DNA from: Alphaproteobacteria bacterium UBA1002
GTDB taxonomy: Bacteria > Pseudomonadota > Alphaproteobacteria > Rickettsiales > UBA998
DNA length: 9,265 nucleotides
Direction of reading: 5' to 3'
Assembly: GCA_002291845.1 (NCBI GenBank)
Contig: DBAU01000002.1
Location: 1-9,265, forward strand
Shown here piece after piece: positions 1 through 7,289 of the stretch (positions are counted from its first letter, which is position 1; every line of letters begins with the position of its first letter). Made by a program: the position numbers and the translations under genes. Below the pieces are notes generated by a model, which searched no databases, was not told where the DNA came from, and saw nothing but the letters and a program-made list of their open reading frames with translations.

Positions 1-224
1 CCTTACAACCTTCACCCGTTTTGACTCAGCACGTTTTCACTTGCTTCGCCCTTCGGGCGGCTTCGCCGTCCAATGCCCTTTCGGGGCATTGTCAAGACTG
101 CTGCCTTATGCTTCGCTCATGCGCCGCTTGGGCTGGCACTCGGCCAAGCTTCCGTATAAATTTTGCCTTTCGGCGACTCTAAAACCTTCCAACCTACACC
201 CGTTGTGACGCCGCTCTTTTTCAC
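1..224. repeat. Imperfect 40-bp direct repeat, two copies
   Basis: Positions 1-40 and 185-224 align without gaps and match at 33 of 40 positions by eye. Both begin CCTT and share CACCCGTT and TTTTCAC blocks. The 144 bp between them contain hairpins, including an 8-bp perfect stem (CAATGCCC with GGGCATTG, loop TTTCG) at 71-91 and CGCCC-TTC-GGGCG at 47-59. Such paired imperfect repeats fit a dispersed intergenic element. The left copy begins at the window edge, so its true extent is unknown. Confidence 0.6.
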
Positions 225-342
225 GCGCTTAGCGTTTTGGACGAGTATGCCGTGCCGTGTGTTTTTATGCACAAAGAACCAACGCACCTAACATGTATAT
301 AAGCGTAAGGGCTGATCAGTTGAAGCGTTTTTTATGGCATTT

Positions 343-389
343 GGGCGGTAGTATAAAGATGCCAGATTGATGTGAGCGGCCTACCGCCC
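343..389. repeat. 9-bp inverted repeat with 29-nt loop
   Basis: GGGCGGTAG at 343-351 is perfectly complementary to CTACCGCCC at 381-389. It lies 19 bp past the end of the minus-strand gene that stops at 408. There is no run of T after the stem on either strand, so it is not a classical rho-independent terminator. It could be an mRNA 3'-end stem or a protein-binding dyad. Confidence 0.45.
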
Positions 390-407
390 GGATAGCATTA
401 TAAACAA

Positions 408-1385
408 TTAAGATACACTTGCCGATTGGCCTTGCGATGGAGGACGAATGCTGGCGACATAGGGAGGGCCGCTTACTTCGGAGACATCTTCACACCGCAC
501 GCCCTCACATCGAATCCCGCCTTGCTGGGCGAGGGCAAGGGCGCGGTCCATGGGCGTCGTGATATGCCCCAAGGCTTCGGCTGTCTGAGGTTCAACCGCT
601 GCGTGACTAGAAGGCGAGGGTGCGTCGGCTGGCTGAGCTTCAACCGCTGCGTGACTAGAAGGCGAGGGTGCGTCTTCATTTGTATGTTCTGGCGGAGTTT
701 CTCCCTCTGGTCCCTGTTGGGCTGTTGAGGGGGCTGGCGGCTCACCTTCTTGCCCATCACGCCCTTCTACTTCCCCATCTTGCCCTTGTTGCCCATCACG
801 CCCTTCTGCTCCTTCATCGCCTGGGCGCAGCAGTTCGTCTACTTCAACACTATTATTCCAGAGATCAGGGATAAGAGGCGATTCGCCCTCCTCAAAACGG
901 TCATCCCAGAGCTCCCCGCTGTTATCTCCAGAAACATCCCATCCACCTACTTCATCATTACCCAAGAATGTTTTTGCGAACCAACCCTGTTTGTCCTCCC
1001 CAGATTTTTCTTCTAAATTTTGCTTAACATCCGCGTAAATGGCACCATTAGTTTCTGCGTCATGCTCCGCTGCCATGTCTTGCGCTTCCTCATTGGCTAT
1101 CCAGCGCGCATAGGCAATGAGGCTGTGGCGCATGGAAGACGAGATGGGGACGCCACTGATAATGGATTGTTGCATCAGCCCAATATGCTGCAAAATCTCG
1201 GGAGGTAAGGCCTCAGGCTCTGAGGACGCTAAGGACTGCAAACTTGCAATCATCTGATTGAGGGCTTGGCCATCTTCGGCAGAAAGGGGTTCACGCCGTG
1301 CAATATTTGCCATTTCCCGGAATGTTCCTCTCCAACCTGCCTGGGTAGAGGGGCCTTCAGCATTCGGACTCGTCGGTAGACTCAT
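408..1385 (-). CDS. Acidic low-complexity protein with tandem repeats
   Basis: I do not recognise this 325-residue protein. Residues about 15-110 look globular and helical, rich in Leu, Ile, Met and Ala. From about 110 the chain becomes very acidic and low in complexity. Residues about 194-215 contain two EGRDGQ-type units (39-bp spacing in the DNA). Residues 238-269 are two near-identical 16-residue units beginning DAPSPSSHAAVE. The tail has the mini-repeat CEGVRCED. No signal peptide or membrane segment is visible, so a cytosolic protein with a disordered tail is likely, although secretion by a leaderless route cannot be excluded. The ATG is preceded by AGGG at a workable distance. A terminator upstream (1490-1516) ends the neighbouring transcript, so this gene probably has its own promoter in 1386-1489. 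The ORF is real judging by length and amino-acid periodicity, but its function is unknown. Confidence 0.7.
   Translation of the reverse strand: MSLPTSPNAEGPSTQAGWRGTFREMANIARREPLSAEDGQALNQMIASLQSLASSEPEALPPEILQHIGLMQQSIISGVPISSSMRHSLIAYARWIANEEAQDMAAEHDAETNGAIYADVKQNLEEKSGEDKQGWFAKTFLGNDEVGGWDVSGDNSGELWDDRFEEGESPLIPDLWNNSVEVDELLRPGDEGAEGRDGQQGQDGEVEGRDGQEGEPPAPSTAQQGPEGETPPEHTNEDAPSPSSHAAVEAQPADAPSPSSHAAVEPQTAEALGHITTPMDRALALAQQGGIRCEGVRCEDVSEVSGPPYVASIRPPSQGQSASVS
581..676. repeat. 48-bp tandem repeat, two copies, coding
   Basis: Units at 581-628 and 629-676 are in direct tandem. A core of 36 bp (591-626 and 639-674) is identical, and only scattered changes occur outside it. The 48-bp period is a multiple of three, so copy-number change would keep the reading frame of the acidic-protein gene and add or remove 16 residues beginning DAPSPSSHAAVE. 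The near identity at silent positions points to recent duplication. Confidence 0.9.
750..807. repeat. 19-bp direct repeat with 39-bp period, coding
   Basis: TTGCCCATCACGCCCTTCT occurs at 750-768 and again at 789-807, a shift of 39 bp or 13 codons. On the minus strand it encodes the EGRDGQ units of the acidic protein. It is a second, independent in-frame repeat block in the same gene. Confidence 0.85.
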
Positions 1386-1489
1386 GGCGATACCCTACTT
1401 TCCCCTAGAATATCCAATTTTCGTGACAATTTGATGAAGAAAACGGCTATTTTCTGTAAAAAAATAGAAGGGCATAAATAACAAATCAT

Positions 1490-1516
1490 AAAAAAGGGCC
1501 CCGACGTGGGGCCCTT
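1490..1516 (-). terminator. Rho-independent terminator of the 1545-2087 gene
   Basis: Read on the minus strand, a 9-bp perfect GC-rich stem (AAGGGCCCC with GGGGCCCTT, loop of 5 nt) is followed directly by a run of six T. It lies about 30 bp after the stop of the membrane-protein gene and before the start of the acidic-protein gene, so it separates the two into different transcripts. Confidence 0.92.
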
Positions 1517-1544
1517 ATGCCGTGGATACTGGATCAGAAGATGC

Positions 1545-2087
1545 TTACGCGCGGCCTTGCTGAGCGGCCAGTGCTGCTGCCTGACGACGCGCCATTTCTG
1601 CTTCCACAAAGCCGCGGCCAGTACCCGATTGAGACGTGCGCAGGGCAGGGCGGCGAGGTTGCTCGGCACCGCGAATCATGTAGCCAACAGCCAAGCCACC
1701 AGCGGCCACGGCAGCAGCCGTGCCTGGATTATTGCCAATGGCTTTACCGGCGGCCGTTACGCCATCTACGATACCCGTGCCTGCACGACCGGCGAGATCG
1801 CCAAGCCCTGAGAAGCTGGTAAAGTTAATACCACGAACGGCACCTTCACCAAAGACAGCACCCACCACGGTGGAGTTCAAATTCGAAAGGCCGGAGGCAC
1901 CGGACGAGAGGGCCTCACCCGCTTTTTCAATAAAGCCGCTCGCGGCAGTTCCGGCAGTAGGGCCTAACAAAGTCCCAAGAGCGTTCATGGCCACCGGCAG
2001 CACAAGGGCGGTCGCGGTGACCAGGCCCACGACTTTCGTGGCTCCCCAGATCATGCTGCCCCAGGTTGATGTTTGCTGCTCTGCCAT
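1545..2087 (-). CDS. Small Ala/Gly-rich membrane protein, function unknown
   Basis: This 180-residue protein is rich in Ala and Gly. It has a long hydrophobic stretch at about residues 12-45 and a second, Ala/Gly-rich one at about 120-139 that ends in a basic segment (RG...RRPALR). Two membrane passes, or one pass and a glycine-zipper-like hairpin, are plausible. The central part (50-118) is Gly/Ser-rich with phenylalanines and no recognisable motif. The C-terminus is basic and then Ala/Gln-rich. The ATG is supported by an upstream GGAGTAGG Shine-Dalgarno. The gene has a strong terminator behind it and a 129-bp gap in front, so it is probably monocistronic. I know of no family that fits. A bacteriocin-like or holin-like protein was considered, but nothing specific supports it. 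Confidence 0.75.
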   Translation of the reverse strand: MAEQQTSTWGSMIWGATKVVGLVTATALVLPVAMNALGTLLGPTAGTAASGFIEKAGEALSSGASGLSNLNSTVVGAVFGEGAVRGINFTSFSGLGDLAGRAGTGIVDGVTAAGKAIGNNPGTAAAVAAGGLAVGYMIRGAEQPRRPALRTSQSGTGRGFVEAEMARRQAAALAAQQGRA

Positions 2088-2216
2088 AACCTACTCCGAA
2101 TCACGGTTCTCTATGATTTTGAGCATAACAAAGCTCTATGACAGCTTGATGACGATTTCGTGGCAAAATGAGGAAAATCGTGGGTGGCGCGATACCACTA
2201 GCAGCAGCCAAATTTT

Positions 2217-2582
2217 TTAGGCTTCTCCCTCGGCATCACGCTTTTTCATCTCTTCTATTTTTTCTGCGATGACCTGCTTGGGATCAATCGGCTGGAAAAA
2301 CTTGCTCGGATCCGTGTTGTACATTTCTGCCACTTTGATGGTTACTTCTTCAGGAGGTGTTTCCCCTTCTGCAGAAACAATAATTTCGCCGAATGACTCG
2401 AAATTATACAGATCCAACGAACCATCGCGCTCAGCACGCTTAAACGTATCATACATGCTTGGTTTTACAGCAACATAGCACCAAAAGGGCCCGCCATGCT
2501 CCATGGTTCCATACACCAACATGATAATGCGCGAAATCGCGTCAGGATCGTAGCGGTCAGGGGCCTGATCATGTTCGGCCAT
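2217..2582 (-). CDS. Conserved-looking small soluble protein behind acnA
   Basis: The protein has 121 residues, no signal peptide and no membrane segment. The N-terminal half carries a hydrophobic segment (SRIIMLVYGTM) and a PFWCYVAVKP motif. The middle (ESFGEIIVSAEGETPPEEV) looks like beta structure, and the C-terminus is a charged helix (IAEKIEEMKKRDAEGEA). It is acidic overall. A clear AGGAG precedes the ATG at good spacing. It starts 34 nt after the acnA stop in the same direction with no terminator between, so it is probably co-transcribed with aconitase. I do not recognise the family, and the context alone does not show that it acts on aconitase. Confidence 0.8.
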   Translation of the reverse strand: MAEHDQAPDRYDPDAISRIIMLVYGTMEHGGPFWCYVAVKPSMYDTFKRAERDGSLDLYNFESFGEIIVSAEGETPPEEVTIKVAEMYNTDPSKFFQPIDPKQVIAEKIEEMKKRDAEGEA

Positions 2583-2616
2583 GCAATACTCCTTGTGATT
2601 ACTGAGCCTTACTCAC

Positions 2617-5298
2617 CTAGGCTGCCTTTGTCAAATTGCTCATCACATACTGTAGGATGCCACCATGGTTGTAATAGGCGAGCTCGTCTAAAGTGTCGAT
2701 TCTGCACAACAGCTTGGTCTGGTGCGATGCACCATCTTTGCGGGTAATCTGCAAGGTCACTTGCATACGCGGTTTAATATCCTCCAACCCAAGCAAGCTC
2801 AGCGTTTCCGATCCATCAAGTTGCAGAGATTTGCGGTCTTCGCCATTCTGGAACACGAGAGGGAGGATGCCCATGCCCACCAAATTAGAGCGATGAATAC
2901 GCTCGAAGCTCTCGGCGATCACAGCCTTCACGCCGAGCAGGCGCGTGCCTTTAGCCGCCCAATCACGGGAGGAGCCGGTACCATATTCTTTGCCTGCCAC
3001 GACCACTAGGGGCGTGCCTTCTGCCTGATAGCGCATGGCCGCATCGTAAATGGCCATTTTTTCTCCGGTGGGGATGTAGAGGGTGTTGCCGCCTTCTTCC
3101 CCGCCCAGCATTTCATTTTTGATGCGAATATTGGCAAAGGTGCCGCGCATCATGACCTCATGGTTTCCGCGGCGGGCGCCGTAGGAATTGAAGTCTTTCT
3201 TCTCGACGCCATGCGCTTTCAGATAGACCCCAGCCGGGCTTTTTTCTGCGATGTTGCCAGCGGGAGAAATATGATCCGTGGTAATCGAATCCCCCAGCAG
3301 AGCAAGAATACGTGCATGGGTAATGTTGCCGCCGGTGGCCACAGCCTCACCGCTAAAGAAGGGAGGGTTCTGCACATAAGTTGAATCATTATCCCACGTG
3401 TAGGTTTTACCCTGCGCTGTGGCAATGCCTTGCCATAGTTTGTCGCCGGTGAATACATCGGCGTAGCGTTTTTTAAACGCGTGCGAGGTAACACAGCTGG
3501 CGATGGTATCAGCAATCTCCTTAGAAGTCGGCCAGATATCTTTCAGATAGACAGGCTGGCCGTCTTTGCCGGTGCCGAGCGGGTCTTTGGTCAGGTCGAT
3601 AGACAGCGAACCAGCAATGGCATAGGCCACCACCAGCGGTGGGGAGGCAAGGTAGTTGGCTTTCACCAGTGGATGGACACGGCCTTCAAAATTGCGGTTA
3701 CCCGAGATGACCGAGGAAACAACAAGGTTATCTTTCTTGATGGCGTCCTCAATCGGATCAAGCAGGGGGCCGGAGTTACCGATGCAGGTTGTGCAGCCAT
3801 AGCCCACAAGATTGAAGCCCAGCGCATCCAAATCATCCTGCAAGTTGGAAGTGTTCAGATATTCCGTGACGACCTGCGAACCAGGCGCCAGCGAAGTTTT
3901 CACCCACGGCTTTACCGTAAGACCTCTCTCGCGTGCTTTGCGTGCCACCAGCCCGGCGCCAATGAGCACGGAAGGGTTAGACGTATTGGTGCAGCTGGTG
4001 ATGGCCGCGATGACCACATCACCATGACCGACATCAAAGCTGGAGCCGGCAACCGGCGTACGCGTACTGCGGGCGGTTCCCCCGGTGTTCAGCGACGCAA
4101 ACCCGTCTTCAAACGATTTAACAGCATCCGAGAGAACAATTTTGTCCTGCGGACGCTTTGGGCCAGCGATGCACGGTTGGACATCCGAGAGATCAAGACT
4201 CAGCGTATCAGAATAGACGGTACCGCTACCATCGCCGTCGCGCCACATCCCTTGTGCCTTGGCATACGCCTCGACCAGCGGCGTCATTTCCTCACGTCCG
4301 GTGAGATTCAAATAATTGAGCGTTTCTCCATCGATCGGGAAAATACCGCAAGTGGCACCATACTCAGGCGCCATATTCGCAATGGTAGCGCGATCAGCAA
4401 GCGTTAGGTTAGCCAGGCCTTCGCCATAGAATTCGACGAATTTACCAACCACGCCTTTTTTGCGTAGCATATTGGTGACCGTGAGCACCAGGTCGGTCGC
4501 TGTGGTACCTTCGTTCATTTTGCCGGTAAGCTTGAAGCCGACCACATCCGGAATCACCATGGAAACCGGCTGACCCAGCATGGCTGCTTCGGCCTCAATC
4601 CCGCCGACCCCCCAGCCCAGCACGGCAAGACCATTCACCATGGTGGTGTGTGAGTCCGTACCAACCAGCGTATCGGGGTAAGCAACCGTCTCACCACCTT
4701 CCTCTTTCGTCCACACCACCTTAGCAAGGTACTCAAGATTCACTTGATGGCAGATACCCGTACCTGGCGGCACCACGCGGAAGTTATTAAAGGCTTTTTG
4801 TCCCCACCGCAGAAACGCATAGCGCTCCCCGTTACGGTCCATTTCAAGGGCCACATTTTCCTCGAACGATTTCGAGGTGCCATACTTATCCACTTGCACC
4901 GAGTGATCGATGACCAGATCAACCGGGGAGAGGGGATTAATTACGTCTGGATTTTTGTTCTTACGAGCCACCGCATCACGCATGGCCGCCAGATCAACCA
5001 CAGCAGGAACCCCCGTAAAATCCTGCATCAGTACACGCGCTGGACGGTAGGCAATTTCATGCGTCGATGTACCAGACACCATCCATGCAGAGAACGCCTC
5101 AATATCAGTCTTTGTAACCGAAACACCATTCTCATATCGCAGGAGGTTCTCCAGAAGAATTTTCATGGAGAACGGCATTTTCTTTAGATCAAACCCCAAT
5201 TTTTCTGCTGCTTTGGGCAACGAGAAATACGTGTAGGTTTTCCCTCCGGCTTGCAGCGTGGTTTTGGTCTGGAAGCTGTCGAGGCTAGAGTCCTGCAT
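2617..5298 (-). CDS. acnA: Aconitate hydratase A (AcnA/IRP1-type)
   Basis: This enzyme interconverts citrate and isocitrate through cis-aconitate in the TCA cycle, using a [4Fe-4S] cluster in the cytosol. At 893 residues it has the full usual length. Visible motifs in order are: DHSVQVD near 131, GTDSHTTM near 213, the first cluster cysteine in ITSCTNTSNP near 436, and the other two in GCTTCIGNSGP near 502 and 505. After a linker comes the swivelling C-terminal domain, with GDSITTDHISPAG near 669 and YGTGSSRDWAAKGT near 771, the latter holding the substrate-binding Ser and Arg. All catalytic features appear intact. The ATG has AAGGAC about 9 nt upstream. It is divergent from ccmA, an arrangement known in other alphaproteobacteria, and is followed closely by a small gene. 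Aconitases of this branch can bind RNA when they lose the cluster; that is family knowledge and nothing here tests it. Confidence 0.98.
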   Translation of the reverse strand: MQDSSLDSFQTKTTLQAGGKTYTYFSLPKAAEKLGFDLKKMPFSMKILLENLLRYENGVSVTKTDIEAFSAWMVSGTSTHEIAYRPARVLMQDFTGVPAVVDLAAMRDAVARKNKNPDVINPLSPVDLVIDHSVQVDKYGTSKSFEENVALEMDRNGERYAFLRWGQKAFNNFRVVPPGTGICHQVNLEYLAKVVWTKEEGGETVAYPDTLVGTDSHTTMVNGLAVLGWGVGGIEAEAAMLGQPVSMVIPDVVGFKLTGKMNEGTTATDLVLTVTNMLRKKGVVGKFVEFYGEGLANLTLADRATIANMAPEYGATCGIFPIDGETLNYLNLTGREEMTPLVEAYAKAQGMWRDGDGSGTVYSDTLSLDLSDVQPCIAGPKRPQDKIVLSDAVKSFEDGFASLNTGGTARSTRTPVAGSSFDVGHGDVVIAAITSCTNTSNPSVLIGAGLVARKARERGLTVKPWVKTSLAPGSQVVTEYLNTSNLQDDLDALGFNLVGYGCTTCIGNSGPLLDPIEDAIKKDNLVVSSVISGNRNFEGRVHPLVKANYLASPPLVVAYAIAGSLSIDLTKDPLGTGKDGQPVYLKDIWPTSKEIADTIASCVTSHAFKKRYADVFTGDKLWQGIATAQGKTYTWDNDSTYVQNPPFFSGEAVATGGNITHARILALLGDSITTDHISPAGNIAEKSPAGVYLKAHGVEKKDFNSYGARRGNHEVMMRGTFANIRIKNEMLGGEEGGNTLYIPTGEKMAIYDAAMRYQAEGTPLVVVAGKEYGTGSSRDWAAKGTRLLGVKAVIAESFERIHRSNLVGMGILPLVFQNGEDRKSLQLDGSETLSLLGLEDIKPRMQVTLQITRKDGASHQTKLLCRIDTLDELAYYNHGGILQYVMSNLTKAA

Positions 5299-5389
5299 AA
5301 TATGAAGTCCTTAGGGTTGGATAATGATATTCAATAACGAATGAGCATATTTATAGAGATAACGCATTAAAAAATGCTAAAAGCCGAGA
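5299..5389. promoter_or_regulatory. Divergent acnA/ccmA promoter region
   Basis: This 91-bp AT-rich gap must hold the promoters of both acnA (minus) and ccmA (plus). For ccmA, TTCAAT (5330-5335) and TATAGA (5352-5357), 16 bp apart, are a possible -35/-10 pair. A small inverted repeat GCATT-AAAA-AATGC (5364-5377) lies just before the ccmA start and could affect its weak ribosome binding site. For acnA, TATAAA on the minus strand is a candidate -10, but no clear -35 is visible. Confidence 0.4.
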
Positions 5390-6031
5390 ATGATTCTAAA
5401 TCCCTTTGAAAATGCGCTGCTAGCATGCCACAATCTCACCTTAGAGATTGAAGATGAAATTATATTTCAATCGGTTTCCTTGGAAGTTTCCCGCCACGAT
5501 ATAGCCATTTTTTACGGCGCCAACGGTAGCGGAAAGACAATTTTATTAGAAACTTTGGCAAAAAAGCGCCAAGCCACCGGCGGAAACGTAACGCATCATT
5601 TGCCAGATTCTGCCATAATGTTACCGCAAGTTCCGGCATTGCGACGTTTTGGTAACGTACAGCAGCAACTGAATTACTGGGCACGCCAACACAACACTTA
5701 TCTGGCTATTCCAGCCGCCATGGCGTACCTACAACTGGATTACTATCAACACGCACCAGTGCGTTATTTATCCATGGGCTGGCGGTCTCGGCTGGCTTTA
5801 GCCAAGCTCATGCTACAGCCATCCTTGCTATGGATACTGGATGATCCAGCTGGCTGGCTGGATGAAACGGGACATACAATGCTTAGCGGCCTCATCGCAG
5901 GGCATGTACGCAAAGGCGGCGCAGTGATCGCCTGTAGCCGCTCGCAAGCCTATGCCAAAAGTTGGCTTCCAGATGATGCGCACATCCGTTGGTTTTCCAT
6001 GATGGACTATATGGGTATTATGGAAGAGTAA
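5390..6031 (+). CDS. ccmA: CcmA-like haem exporter ATPase, degenerate motifs
   Basis: The protein is the 213-residue, single-domain ABC ATPase expected for CcmA, which with CcmB (and CcmC/D) acts at the inner membrane in releasing haem from CcmE during cytochrome c maturation. Walker A is intact (GANGSGKT, 43-50) and the Q-loop glutamine is in MLPQ (80). The signature is LSMGW (127-131) rather than LSGGQ. Walker B reads LLWILDD, with Asp152 where ABC ATPases usually carry the catalytic Glu. The switch-region His is absent: IACSRSQ (180-186) stands where a His is expected. ATP binding is therefore likely but hydrolysis may be slow. The divergent position beside acnA supports the name. ccmB is not next to it; msrA follows after 40 nt. 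The start has only a weak GAG. Another small ABC ATPase is the alternative. Confidence 0.82.
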   Translation: MILNPFENALLACHNLTLEIEDEIIFQSVSLEVSRHDIAIFYGANGSGKTILLETLAKKRQATGGNVTHHLPDSAIMLPQVPALRRFGNVQQQLNYWARQHNTYLAIPAAMAYLQLDYYQHAPVRYLSMGWRSRLALAKLMLQPSLLWILDDPAGWLDETGHTMLSGLIAGHVRKGGAVIACSRSQAYAKSWLPDDAHIRWFSMMDYMGIMEE

Positions 6032-6071
6032 CGGGCTTTAAATATTACATACGTGTCCCCATATCCAAATC

Positions 6072-6662
6072 ATGAGATACGTCTTTGCATACTGCCTACT
6101 GATTTTTTTGTCTTCGGGAGCCATAGCCATGCCAGATACGCAACGCGCCATCTTTGCAGGGGGATGTTTCTGGTGCACAGAGGCTGAATTTTCTGGCACG
6201 GATGGCGTTCTCTCCGTCACCTCGGGCTATACGGGTGGGCACATGGAAAACCCTACCTATGAGCAGGTTACTGCCAAAAAAACAGGGCATGCGGAGGCAG
6301 TAGAGGTTTTGTATGATCCACAGCGCGTAAGCTATCAAACACTGCTCGATATTTATTGGAGCAACATTGACCCCACCGATGCAGGGGGGCAGTTTCATGA
6401 CCGTGGAGATAGCTATCGCACGGTTATTTTTTACACGAGCGAAGAACAAAAAGCGCTTGCCGAAGCCTCTCGTGAAAACGTGGCAAAAAAACTAGGTATG
6501 CCCATTGCCACACAGATTGAGGCAGCGAAAAAATTTTGGCCCGCAGAAGAGTACCATCAAAATTACAGTGAGAAAAATCCACTGCATTATAATTCCTACA
6601 AGTATGGATCCGGTCGTCCAGCCCGCCTTAAAGAAATATGGGGCAAGGATAAACACCCCTAA
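6072..6662 (+). CDS. msrA: Peptide methionine sulfoxide reductase MsrA, exported form
   Basis: MsrA reduces methionine-S-sulfoxide in proteins. The catalytic cysteine is C32 in GGCFWCTE (30-37), followed by GYTGGH, the HAEAVEVLYDP strand, DPTDAGGQFHDRGDSYRT and a EYHQNY segment, all typical of the family. No C-terminal resolving cysteines are present; the only other cysteines are C35 and C8 in the leader. The first 19 residues form a likely signal peptide (hydrophobic CLLIFLSSGAIA, cleavage after AIA), which would place the enzyme in the periplasm. The first ATG lacks a Shine-Dalgarno, whereas an internal ATG at 6129 has GGGAG 8 nt before it and would give a leaderless cytosolic enzyme of 177 residues. 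It lies 40 nt behind ccmA and is possibly co-transcribed. Its end is 15 nt from the convergent rnd. Confidence 0.95.
   Translation: MRYVFAYCLLIFLSSGAIAMPDTQRAIFAGGCFWCTEAEFSGTDGVLSVTSGYTGGHMENPTYEQVTAKKTGHAEAVEVLYDPQRVSYQTLLDIYWSNIDPTDAGGQFHDRGDSYRTVIFYTSEEQKALAEASRENVAKKLGMPIATQIEAAKKFWPAEEYHQNYSEKNPLHYNSYKYGSGRPARLKEIWGKDKHP
6116..6131 (+). promoter_or_regulatory. Internal ribosome binding site and ATG in msrA
   Basis: GGGAG at 6116-6120 stands 8 nt before the in-frame ATG at 6129-6131, exactly at the signal-peptide cleavage region. No comparable Shine-Dalgarno precedes the first ATG at 6072. Initiation here would give a cytosolic MsrA beginning MPDTQRAIFAGGCFWC. Confidence 0.5.
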
Positions 6663-6677
6663 TATTTGCGAAATTAC

Positions 6678-7289
6678 TTAGTTATGAGCAAATAGATCAA
6701 CATCTGCCCAGCCCGCCAGATCCAGCAAGGCGCGGGCAGGAATGCAGTCCATGGCCATGCGGGCAAGGTTACTTCGTCCTTCTCTTGCCAGGCGGTCCTC
6801 TAGCTTAGTGCGCAACATATGCAGGTATAAAACATCCGCCGCTGCATAATCTATTTGTTCACGGCTAAGCGTTTCTGCGCCCCAATCAGACGACTGCTGC
6901 TGTTTAGAAATCTCAACGCCCAGAAGCTCTTTACAGAGATCTTTCAAACCATGCTTATCAGTGTAGGTGCGAATAAGACGAGACGCAGTTCTTGTGCAAT
7001 AGACCGGCGTGAGTAACACCCCGAGATATTCTTGAATAATCGCCACATCAAAACGGGCAAAATGTAGAATTTTTTCATCTGGACGGGCCAGAAGACGTTT
7101 TAAATTGGGAGCATCATAGCGAGCGAGTGGAAAATGCACGAGATGCGCATCACCACGACCGTCGGATAACTGAACCACACAAAGGCGATCACGTTTATTA
7201 TTCAGTCCCATAGCCTCGGTATCAATAGCCAACGGCCCCTGTAGTGCCACATCTGCAGGCAGGTCATACGTGTGAAGATAGTTCGTAAT
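6678..7289 (-). CDS. rnd: Ribonuclease D, short single-domain type, ATT start
   Basis: This is a DEDDy 3'-5' exoribonuclease acting in tRNA and stable RNA processing. The catalytic residues are visible (numbering from the ATT): D23 and E25 in LAIDTEAMGL, D81 in LHFARFDVAI, and Y148/D152 in IDYAAAD. With 203 residues it has only the nuclease domain and no HRDC domain, as is usual for short alphaproteobacterial RNase D. In frame there is no ATG upstream of the catalytic core. A GTG at 7250 would cut off the first strand-forming residues. Extending upstream reads TNYLHTYDLPAD, which resembles the normal family N-terminus, and begins at ATT (7287-7289), with a perfect AAAGGAG 7 nt before it. An in-frame TAA at 7302-7304 excludes any longer form. 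I therefore choose the ATT start. A sequencing error or point mutation from ATG is the alternative. Confidence 0.88.
   Translation of the reverse strand: MTNYLHTYDLPADVALQGPLAIDTEAMGLNNKRDRLCVVQLSDGRGDAHLVHFPLARYDAPNLKRLLARPDEKILHFARFDVAIIQEYLGVLLTPVYCTRTASRLIRTYTDKHGLKDLCKELLGVEISKQQQSSDWGAETLSREQIDYAAADVLYLHMLRTKLEDRLAREGRSNLARMAMDCIPARALLDLAGWADVDLFAHN

Larger units (their letters stand above)
1..407. other. Gene-free region with repeats and hairpins
   Basis: No convincing coding sequence is visible. The region holds an imperfect 40-bp direct repeat (1-40 and 185-224), three short hairpins in the first 150 bases (47-59, 71-91, 126-149) and a 9-bp inverted repeat with a long loop (343-351 with 381-389). 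The hairpins have GC-rich stems without adjacent T-runs, so they do not look like rho-independent terminators. The dense structure suggests an intergenic repeat family or the edge of a non-coding RNA, but no known family was recognised. The acidic-protein gene on the minus strand ends at 408, so its 3' untranslated region must lie here. Confidence 0.6.

Noticed and set aside
426..1208. Several plus-strand open frames across the acidic protein gene
   Set aside because: They are short, overlapping, and mirror the repeats of the minus-strand gene, whose amino-acid periodicity and start signal are more convincing.
3481..4407. A 308-codon open frame on the plus strand
   Set aside because: It lies wholly antisense to the intact aconitase gene, and its composition (many Arg, Gly, His) is that of a shadow frame with no recognisable motif.
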